Shown: piece after piece, positions 1 to 5,604 of the stretch
Layout of the letters: every line of letters starts with the position of its first letter
Position numbering within the stretch: position 1 is the first letter of the stretch
NCBI GenBank assembly: GCA_903862155.1
Contig: CAIOXF010000330.1
Location: 1 to 5,604, forward strand
Direction: 5' to 3'
Length of the DNA stretch: 5,604 nucleotides
From: an uncultured cyanobacterium
Lineage (GTDB): Bacteria > Cyanobacteriota > Cyanobacteriia > PCC-6307 > Cyanobiaceae
Made by a program: the position numbers and the translations under genes
Notes under the pieces: model-generated
Database searches by the model: none
What the model saw: the letters and a program-made list of their open reading frames with translations, nothing else
Told to the model about the DNA's origin: nothing

Positions 1-969
1 ACCCAGGTGGTCACCTACCGCCAGCGGGAAGCCGATCACCCCTATCTCGACGATCTGCTCCGTGAGGAAGCGGTGCCAGGCCAGGCGCTTTGGGTGGTGA
101 GCTGGGGCTTTGATGTGCCTGGCCTGTTGAGGCGTTTGAAGGGCCGGCCTGTGGTGTATCACGCCCACAGCAGTGGGTATGGCTTTGATCTCCCGCCTGC
201 CACCCCGGTGTTGGCGGTGAGCCGCAACACGCTCGGCTACTGGGGAGACCGCAGCCCGCGCAGTCCGCTGGTGCTGGTTCCCAATGCCCTGGAGCCCCAG
301 TGGCTGGAGCGCGGCGCCCGGCCAGGCAAGCCTGCGGCGTCGGCAGCGGCGCGTCGCCCGATTGACGTGCTGGTGCAACGGCGCAAGAGCAGCTGCTACG
401 TGCTTCAGCACCTGGTGCCAGCGCTGCGGGCCCGGGGCCTGCGGGTGGAGGTGCAGAGCGGCTGGGTCGACGACCTGGTGGACCTGTTCAACAGCGCCAC
501 CGTGTATCTCTATGACTCAGCCGATTACTGGCGGGGCCGCGGCGTGAGCGAAGGCTTCGGGCTGCCGCCGGTGGAGGCCCTGGCCTGCGGCTGTGTGGTG
601 TTTAGCAGCCTCAACCACGCCCTGGCCGACACGCTCGATCCCGGCGTACTGGGTCACCAGATCGGCTGCGGCACCCTGGAGGCCGACGTGGAGCGGATTG
701 CGGCCGCGGTGGCCGAACCCGCCGCCTGGCAGGCCCAGCGTGATCAGCTCGCCGCATTGCTGGCCGATTGCAGTGAAGACACTCTGCGGGCCCGTTGGGC
801 AGCAGCTCTGGAGGCGGTGGAAGCCCACTGGCTCCGCTGCCTTGTCGGGGCGCCTCCCCTGCGCAGCTTGTCTCCGAAGCTGCTCCGCTGGCAGCAGCGG
901 CTGGAACGACTCGGCAGCAAGGTGAGGCCAATCGGTTGGCTGGCTGGCCGCCTGGGGCTGACTCCCTGA
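1..969 (+). CDS. GT-B glycosyltransferase (GT4-like), 5'-truncated by window edge
   Basis: This probably transfers a sugar from an activated (nucleotide-linked) donor to a cell-surface glycan or lipid-linked acceptor at the cytoplasmic face of the membrane; donor and acceptor cannot be read from the sequence. The frame is open from base 1, giving 322 visible residues. The GTG at 7 is unlikely to be the true start, because the beginning of the N-terminal Rossmann domain is missing. Numbering from the first visible codon, the end of the acceptor domain includes HAHSSGYGF (from about 54). A strand-linker-basic segment, DVLVQRRKSS (about 122-131), opens the C-terminal donor domain. SEGFGLPPVEALACG follows, with the E-x7-E pair E184/E192 typical of retaining GT4-type enzymes, where the second Glu contacts the donor sugar or nucleotide. 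The last ~47 residues (276-322) are strongly basic and Trp/Leu-rich, suggesting membrane contact. The gene ends 24 nt before an ABC exporter, which supports a role in envelope glycan synthesis. The family call is firm; the specific function is unknown. Confidence 0.85.
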   Translation, partial: TQVVTYRQREADHPYLDDLLREEAVPGQALWVVSWGFDVPGLLRRLKGRPVVYHAHSSGYGFDLPPATPVLAVSRNTLGYWGDRSPRSPLVLVPNALEPQWLERGARPGKPAASAAARRPIDVLVQRRKSSCYVLQHLVPALRARGLRVEVQSGWVDDLVDLFNSATVYLYDSADYWRGRGVSEGFGLPPVEALACGCVVFSSLNHALADTLDPGVLGHQIGCGTLEADVERIAAAVAEPAAWQAQRDQLAALLADCSEDTLRARWAAALEAVEAHWLRCLVGAPPLRSLSPKLLRWQQRLERLGSKVRPIGWLAGRLGLTP

Positions 970-993
970 AGCCCGGGCCCATAACTTCAACCC

Positions 994-2814
994 ATGCGCA
1001 GCGAGACCTTCGACCAGCTCCGTCGGCTCCTGCGCCATCTCCCCCGGCGTCGGCTCCGGGCCCTGCAGGTGTTGGTGCCCTTTTCGGTGGTGCCGGGGGT
1101 GATCGACCTGCTGTCGGTGGCGGTGATCGCCAGGCTCACCGGGGCCCTGGTGGGTTCAGGCCTGGACGATCGCCTGCCCGGTATCCATGTCTTTGGAGGC
1201 GATGGGATCGATCAGAGCCTCTGGCTGATCCTGATCTTCATTGCCCTGGCCTGGGCCGCTTCGGTGTCGAAGATCGGCCTCAAGTTTTTTCAGCAGCGCC
1301 TCTCAGCCCAGATCTGGCGTGATCTGTCGGATCAGGTGCATGCCCGGTTGCTGAATCAGCCGTTTGAATATCACTTGGGCAAGAGCACCGCTGATCTCAG
1401 TGCCCAGCTGCTCAACAACATGAACCGGGTGGCGACCAACGTGGTCACCCCCACTCTGCAGATCCTGAGCGCTTCGGTGTCGATCCTGTTGCTCTCGATC
1501 GGGATTTTGTTCGTGGGTCGTTGGCTGGCCGTGATCCTGGTGTGCGGGCTGGTGGTGGCCTACTGGCTGATCTCCACCACGGTGACGCCCAAGTTGCGCC
1601 ATGGCTTTCGCCAGAAATTGCGTCTTGAGGGGGAATCGGCCGAGATCCTGTTCGAATCCTTGAATTCCATCCGCGACATTCAGCTCACGGGATCGGAGGC
1701 CTATTTCGAGAGCCAGTTCGACAATGTGGGCCGTCAGGCTAAGCGTTATGCCTGGATCACCGAATGGCTGCCGGATCTGCCGCGGGCGCTGATTGAGCCC
1801 TTTGGGATCACCATGATCTTTGCGGTGGGCGCCGTGCCGGCTTTGCTGAGCGGTGATCCCAACCAGGTGAGGGCGATCCTTCCCTTCTTGGCCACCATCG
1901 CCGTTGCGGCCCTGCGCCTTACCCCACCGCTGCAGGACGCTTTCCGATCGCTCACCCAGTTCCGCGGCGGCCTGCCGCTGCTGAGCAGCGCTCTGGAATT
2001 GCTGGACTTGCCAGCCAACCGTCCCACCCTGCGGACACCCGGTGTGCCTTCCCCCGCTGGGATGTTCCCGCGCCATTCGATTCGCCTTCAAGACGCCTGG
2101 TACCGCTATCCCAGCTCCGATGAGTGGGTGCTCAAGGGCGTTTCGATCTCCATCCCCGTGGGGTCCAGGGTGGCGCTGGTGGGCGCCACCGGCAGCGGCA
2201 AAACCACCACCGCGAATTTGCTGCTCGGCTTGCTGTCGCCCAGCCGCGGCTGCCTTGAGCTGGATGGCATCCCGGTGGAGGGCCTGGATGTGCCCGCCTG
2301 GCAGGCCAACTGCGCCCAGGTGCCCCAGAGCATCTCCCTGCTGAATGGCACCGTGCTGGAAAACGTGGCCTTTGGGGTCGCACCGGAGCTGGCGGATCAG
2401 CACCGGGTGTGGGAGGCGCTGGAGTCGGCCCAGTTGCAGGATTTCGTGGCCGAGCTCCCCTATGGGCTCTACACCCAGGTGGGCGAAAACGGATTGCGCC
2501 TCTCGGGCGGCCAACGCCAACGGCTCGCGTTGGCCCGGGCCTTTTACCGCCAGGCGCGCTTTCTGGTGCTCGACGAGGCCACCAGTGCCCTCGACAACCG
2601 CACCGAATCGGAGGTGATCGAGGCGCTGGAGGTGGTGGGGCGCCGCTGCACCACGGTGGTCATTGCCCATCGGCTGAGCACCGTGCAGCGTTGCGATCGC
2701 ATCTATGAATTCGACCGCGGCGAGGTGAAGGCCTACGGCAGCTTCAGTGAGCTGCAGGCCCTCTCCGAGAGCTTCCGCGAGCTGGCCCAATTGGAACGGC
2801 GCATCAATAGCTGA
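994..2814 (+). CDS. ABC exporter half-transporter (MsbA/PglK-like, membrane and ATPase domains fused)
   Basis: This 606-residue protein is a type IV (exporter-fold) ABC half-transporter that should work as a homodimer in the membrane, using ATP to flip or export a lipid-linked or hydrophobic substrate. Six hydrophobic segments are visible at about 23-48, 76-97, 152-173, 176-197, 265-285 and 291-310. Between the fourth and fifth lies a coupling region with SIRDIQLTG (225-233). The ATPase domain is complete: A-loop Y372, Walker A GATGSGKT (397-404), Q-loop Q445, signature LSGGQRQ (503-509), Walker B FLVLDEAT (523-530) with catalytic E528, D-loop SALD (531-534) and switch H559. Length matches MsbA/PglK-type exporters. 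ATG 994 is chosen because it gives a short basic N-terminus just before the first membrane segment; no Shine-Dalgarno is seen. The preceding glycosyltransferase favours a glycan or lipid-linked oligosaccharide substrate, and the SIRDIQLTG region resembles PglK-type flippases from memory. A lipid or peptide substrate is not excluded. Confidence 0.93.
   Translation: MRSETFDQLRRLLRHLPRRRLRALQVLVPFSVVPGVIDLLSVAVIARLTGALVGSGLDDRLPGIHVFGGDGIDQSLWLILIFIALAWAASVSKIGLKFFQQRLSAQIWRDLSDQVHARLLNQPFEYHLGKSTADLSAQLLNNMNRVATNVVTPTLQILSASVSILLLSIGILFVGRWLAVILVCGLVVAYWLISTTVTPKLRHGFRQKLRLEGESAEILFESLNSIRDIQLTGSEAYFESQFDNVGRQAKRYAWITEWLPDLPRALIEPFGITMIFAVGAVPALLSGDPNQVRAILPFLATIAVAALRLTPPLQDAFRSLTQFRGGLPLLSSALELLDLPANRPTLRTPGVPSPAGMFPRHSIRLQDAWYRYPSSDEWVLKGVSISIPVGSRVALVGATGSGKTTTANLLLGLLSPSRGCLELDGIPVEGLDVPAWQANCAQVPQSISLLNGTVLENVAFGVAPELADQHRVWEALESAQLQDFVAELPYGLYTQVGENGLRLSGGQRQRLALARAFYRQARFLVLDEATSALDNRTESEVIEALEVVGRRCTTVVIAHRLSTVQRCDRIYEFDRGEVKAYGSFSELQALSESFRELAQLERRINS
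2693..2700 (+). repeat. Single GCGATCGC octamer (HIP1 core)
   Basis: This perfect palindrome lies inside the 3' part of the ABC transporter gene. The same octamer is the Highly Iterated Palindrome of many cyanobacterial genomes. I found only one copy, and at this base composition one per few windows could arise by chance, so it is weak support for a cyanobacterial source and not evidence of a functional site. Confidence 0.35.
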
Positions 2815-2845
2815 ACGGCCGGACCCCGGGCGCGAAGATGCCTGC

Positions 2846-5254
2846 ATGAGCGCCTTCCTTGCCGGACTCAACGACGCCCAGCGCCGGGCGGTGGATCACC
2901 ATCTCGGGCCCCTGTTGGTGGTGGCGGGGGCCGGTAGCGGCAAGACCCGCGCCCTCACCCATCGGATCGCGCATCTGATCGGGCATCACGGCGTGGATCC
3001 GGCTGAACTCCTGGCGGTTACCTTCACCAACAAGGCGGCCCGCGAGATGAAGGAGCGGCTTGAGGTGCTGCTCGCCCAGAAGCTGGCCCAGAGCCAGTTC
3101 GGCCAGCCATGGAGCACCCTGCAGCCGGTGGACCAGCGCCAGTTGCGCAGCCGCATCTACCGCGATGTGATCAAGGACCTGTGGATCGGCACGTTCCACG
3201 CCCTGTTTGCGCGGCTGCTGCGCTTCGATATCGACAAGTTCAAAGACCCTGAGGGGCTGAGCTGGACCCGCCAGTTCTCGATCTACGACGAGGGCGACAC
3301 CCAGACCCTGGTGAAGGAGATCGTGACCCAGGAACTGGGCCTCGATCCCAAGCGGTTCGAGCCCAAGAAGGTGCGCTGGGCGATCAGCAACGCCAAGAAC
3401 CAGGGCTGGATGCCCGAGCAGCTGGAGGCCGATGCCGGCGGTCAGCGCGGCAAGTTGATGGCCGAAACCTATCGGCGTTACCGCCGCGCCCTGGCGGCGA
3501 ACAACGCCCTCGACTTTGACGATCTGCTGCTGCTACCGGTTCAGCTCCTGCGCCAGAACGAGCAGGTGCGCCATTACTGGCACCGCCGTTTCCGCCACGT
3601 GCTGGTGGATGAATACCAAGACACCAACCGCACCCAGTACGAGCTGATCAAGCTGCTCGTCACCGATGGCGCCGATCCCGATGGGTTCAGCGACTGGGGC
3701 AACCGCTCAGTCTTCGTGGTGGGCGACGCCGACCAGAGCATCTACAGCTTCCGCGCTGCCGATTTCACGATCCTGATGGGTTTTCAGGACGACTTCGGTG
3801 ATGGGGCTCCCGATGACGCTACCCGCACGATGGTGAAGCTGGAGGAGAACTATCGCTCCACCGCCACGATCCTGGAGGCGGCCAATGTGCTGATCGCCAA
3901 CAACTCCGAGCGCATCGACAAGGTGTTGCGCCCCACCCGCGGGGAAGGGGAGCTGATCACCCTCACCCGCTGCGACGACGAAATCGCTGAAGCCGAGGCA
4001 GTGGTGCATCGCATGCGCATGCTGGAGGCGGCCCACCCCGACTTGAGCTGGCGCGATATGGCCGTGCTCTATCGCACCAATGCCCAGTCGCGGGCGATGG
4101 AGGAATCGCTGGTGCGCTGGGGCATTCCCTACATCGTGGTGGGCGGGCTGCGCTTCTACGACCGGCGTGAAATCAAAGACATGCTGGCCTACCTCAAGCT
4201 GCTGGTGAATCCGGCCGATACGGTGAGCCTGTTGCGGGTGCTCAATACCCCGAAGCGCGGCATTGGCAAAACCACGATTGAGCGTCTCACCGATGCCTCC
4301 AATCAGCTGGGCATTCCGCTCTGGGATGTGGTGAGTGATGCGGAGGCCGTGCGCTCGCTAGGGGGGCGTTCGGCCAAGGGCCTGCTCCAGTTCTGCGAGC
4401 TGGTGAACGATCTGCAGCGCCGTAGCCAGGACGCACCACCCTCGGAGATGGTGCAGCGGGTGATGGAGCAGAGCGGCTATCTGGCCGAACTCATTGCTGA
4501 TGGCACCGATGAAGCAGAAGACCGCCGCCGCAACCTCAACGAACTGGTGAACGCCGCGCTCCAGTACCAGGAGGAGAACGAGGCGGGTTCCTTGGAGGAT
4601 TTTCTCGCCTCAGCTGCCCTGGCCAGCGATGCCGACAGCAAGGACACCGAACAGGACCGGGTCACCCTGATGACCCTGCACTCCAGCAAGGGCCTGGAGT
4701 TCCCCGTGGTGTTCCTGGTGGGCATGGAGCAGGGCCTGTTCCCCAGCTACCGCTCCCTGGAGGATCCGGCCTCGATGGAGGAGGAGCGCCGCCTCTGCTA
4801 TGTGGGCATCACCCGTGCCAAGGAGCGGCTGTTCCTCTCCCATGCCAGCGAGCGACGGCTGTGGGGCGGGATGCGTGAGCCGGCGGTGCCTTCGGTGTTC
4901 CTCTCCGAACTCCCCGACGAACTGGTGCAGGGTGATATTCCCCACAGCGGCGGCGCCGCGATTCGTCGCGAGCAGCGCCTGGATCGGCTCACCCGCGTGG
5001 ATCGCGATGACAGTCGGCGGGTGGCCTCAGGGGGCACCTCCGGTACCCCAGCCAATGCCGTGCGGCGCCGCAGTGCGGGGCCAGCCCCCGGCAAAACCTG
5101 GGCTGTGGGTGATCGGCTGCGCCATTCCTCCTTCGGCGAAGGCTTCGTGACCCATCTGTTCGGCAGCGGCGAGCGCATCTCGATCGCCGTGAAGTTCGAA
5201 GGCATGGGGCCCAAGATCCTCGATCCGCGCCTGGCACCGATCGAGCCGCTCTGA
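2846..5254 (+). CDS. uvrD: UvrD/PcrA-family SF1A ATP-dependent DNA helicase
   Basis: This is a 3'-5' DNA helicase expected to act in nucleotide excision and mismatch repair, removal of RecA filaments, and resolution of replication-transcription conflicts. All SF1A motifs are present: Q-motif Gln12, Walker A AGAGSGKT (27-34), Ia TFTNKAAREM (59-68), Ib GTFHA (115-119), II VDEYQD (254-259), III GDADQSIYSFR (293-303), IV LEENYRST (332-339), VLYRTNAQSR (407-416), V TLHSSKGLEF (610-619), Va GMEQGLFP (626-633) and VI EERRLCYVGITRAKE (646-660). After a polar, Arg/Gly-rich linker (about 700-750), residues 752-802 (WAVGDRLRHSSFGEGFV onwards) form the Tudor-like domain that binds RNA polymerase in PcrA/UvrD; this argues against Rep. 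ATG 2846 is preferred over an in-frame GTG at 2747 because the upstream 33 codons lie largely inside the ABC gene and the motif-bearing protein begins MSAFLAGLNDAQRRAV. It gives 802 residues, slightly long for the family because of extra segments near motifs Ia, II and III. Could equally be named pcrA. The downstream gene overlaps by one base. Confidence 0.97.
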   Translation: MSAFLAGLNDAQRRAVDHHLGPLLVVAGAGSGKTRALTHRIAHLIGHHGVDPAELLAVTFTNKAAREMKERLEVLLAQKLAQSQFGQPWSTLQPVDQRQLRSRIYRDVIKDLWIGTFHALFARLLRFDIDKFKDPEGLSWTRQFSIYDEGDTQTLVKEIVTQELGLDPKRFEPKKVRWAISNAKNQGWMPEQLEADAGGQRGKLMAETYRRYRRALAANNALDFDDLLLLPVQLLRQNEQVRHYWHRRFRHVLVDEYQDTNRTQYELIKLLVTDGADPDGFSDWGNRSVFVVGDADQSIYSFRAADFTILMGFQDDFGDGAPDDATRTMVKLEENYRSTATILEAANVLIANNSERIDKVLRPTRGEGELITLTRCDDEIAEAEAVVHRMRMLEAAHPDLSWRDMAVLYRTNAQSRAMEESLVRWGIPYIVVGGLRFYDRREIKDMLAYLKLLVNPADTVSLLRVLNTPKRGIGKTTIERLTDASNQLGIPLWDVVSDAEAVRSLGGRSAKGLLQFCELVNDLQRRSQDAPPSEMVQRVMEQSGYLAELIADGTDEAEDRRRNLNELVNAALQYQEENEAGSLEDFLASAALASDADSKDTEQDRVTLMTLHSSKGLEFPVVFLVGMEQGLFPSYRSLEDPASMEEERRLCYVGITRAKERLFLSHASERRLWGGMREPAVPSVFLSELPDELVQGDIPHSGGAAIRREQRLDRLTRVDRDDSRRVASGGTSGTPANAVRRRSAGPAPGKTWAVGDRLRHSSFGEGFVTHLFGSGERISIAVKFEGMGPKILDPRLAPIEPL

Positions 5255-5256
5255 TG
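5252..5256 (+). other. TGATG stop/start overlap of helicase and nucleotidyltransferase
   Basis: The helicase stop TGA (5252-5254) shares its last A with the next ATG (5254-5256). No Shine-Dalgarno-like purine run precedes the ATG, so initiation of the downstream gene probably relies on ribosomes terminating on the helicase message. This arrangement implies a shared transcript. Translational coupling is an inference. Confidence 0.75.
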
Positions 5257-5604
5257 CAGCTCCCCGGCGTTCCCCAGGGGCTGCTGCAGGCGTTGGTGGC
5301 GGCAGCGGGTGGCCGCCGGGTGGCGCTGGTGGGGGGCGCGGTGCGCGACCTGCTGCTGCACCGGGTGCACAACGACCCCTGGCGCGGGCTGCCCGATCTG
5401 GACCTGGTGGTGGAGGGAACCGCTGAGGAGATCGCCGCTGATGCGGCGGATCGACGCCCAGCGCCCGCTCTGGCCCAGGCCCTCCGGGATCAACTGGGGG
5501 CTGACCAGGTGCCGAGCCTCTGTGAACACGGACGCTTTGGCACCGTGGAAGTGGAACTGCGCCTGCCTGGCGCTGGCACCTGGCTGCTGGACATCGCTTC
5601 GGCC
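5254..5604 (+). CDS. cca: Class II tRNA nucleotidyltransferase (CCA-adding / poly(A) polymerase head domain), 3'-truncated
   Basis: The 117 visible codons have no stop before the window ends. The product belongs to the bacterial CCA-adding enzyme/poly(A) polymerase family, which adds nucleotides to tRNA 3' ends in the cytoplasm using CTP and ATP. The catalytic head domain is readable: VALVGGAVRDLLL (23-35) holds the GGxVRD nucleotide-binding motif, and DLDLVVEG (48-55) supplies the DxD metal-binding carboxylates D48 and D50. RFGTVEVEL (94-102) matches the conserved FGT strand, and LLDIASA (111-117) starts the conserved D-[IL]-A-[TS]-[AS]-R-x-E motif, cut before its Arg. About 300 residues carrying the neck, body and tail are missing if the protein has the usual length. 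Between GGxVRD and DxD there are about seven more residues than in the E. coli enzyme. Full CCA addition, CC-addition only and A-addition only cannot be told apart here, since that depends on downstream elements. ATG 5254 places the motif at the family's usual distance from the N-terminus. Confidence 0.92.
   Translation, partial: MQLPGVPQGLLQALVAAAGGRRVALVGGAVRDLLLHRVHNDPWRGLPDLDLVVEGTAEEIAADAADRRPAPALAQALRDQLGADQVPSLCEHGRFGTVEVELRLPGAGTWLLDIASA

Noticed and set aside
970..993. GCCCGGGC palindrome (971-978) and ATAACT (981-986) before the ABC gene as terminator or -10 box
   Set aside because: The palindrome has no loop and no T-run. The ATAACT has no partner -35 at the right distance and lies too near the ATG for a typical promoter with a leader.
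2747..2845. In-frame GTG at 2747 as the helicase start, adding 33 residues
   Set aside because: The added codons mostly overlap the 3' end of the ABC gene in another frame and encode a Pro/Ser/Arg-rich stretch with no family similarity. ATG 2846 puts the Q-motif at the usual distance from the N-terminus.
2815..2845. CGGCCG and CCCGGG palindromes between the ABC and helicase genes as a terminator
   Set aside because: Both are six-base self-complementary sites with no extended stem and no T-tract, so they are ordinary for this base composition.
2838..2849. Three-codon frame ATG-CCT-GCA-TGA whose stop overlaps the helicase ATG
   Set aside because: It resembles a leader minigene, but it has no ribosome binding site and is short enough to occur by chance.
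1303..2871. 522-codon open frame on the minus strand opposite the ABC transporter
   Set aside because: The plus-strand frame encodes a complete ABC transporter with every ATPase motif. The antisense translation is rich in Gln, His, Gly and Ala with no recognisable domain, as expected for the complement of a high-GC gene.
4798..5529. 243-codon open frame on the minus strand across the helicase/nucleotidyltransferase junction
   Set aside because: It lies opposite two well-supported genes, shows no domain and has Arg/Ser/Pro-rich composition typical of a shadow frame.

Overview
The window reads as high-GC (about two thirds G+C by eye) chromosomal DNA of a cyanobacterium, most likely a Synechococcus/Cyanobium-type picocyanobacterium. 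The basis is protein style rather than any marker gene: the UvrD/PcrA helicase carries extra segments around motifs Ia, II and III that I associate with cyanobacterial copies, the start codons lack Shine-Dalgarno sequences, and the DNA is densely coding. No rRNA, tRNA, photosystem or phycobilisome gene is present to confirm this.

Layout: four genes, all on the + strand, cover almost every base. (1) The 3' part of a GT-B glycosyltransferase, cut by the left edge (1-969). (2) After 24 nt, a complete 606-residue ABC half-transporter with fused membrane and ATPase domains (994-2814). (3) After 31 nt, a complete 802-residue SF1A helicase of the UvrD/PcrA family (2846-5254). (4) Overlapping the helicase stop by one base (TGATG), the 5' part of a class II tRNA nucleotidyltransferase, CCA-adding or poly(A) polymerase type, cut by the right edge (5254-5604). 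The fourth gene has no stop inside the window.

How they fit together: the first two genes look like an envelope-glycan pair, in which the glycosyltransferase adds a sugar and the exporter flips or exports a lipid-linked product. This pairing is inferred from adjacency and family resemblance. The last two are housekeeping genes, for DNA repair and for tRNA 3'-end maturation, and are probably co-translated. The tight spacing on one strand would allow a single transcript, but the two pairs have no obvious functional link. I see no convincing promoter, terminator, riboswitch, mobile element, CRISPR array or RNA gene. There is no non-coding stretch over 31 nt.

I did not find a previously undescribed system. 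The points worth checking are lineage-specific insertions in the helicase and in the nucleotidyltransferase, a basic C-terminal tail on the glycosyltransferase, and the substrate of the exporter.
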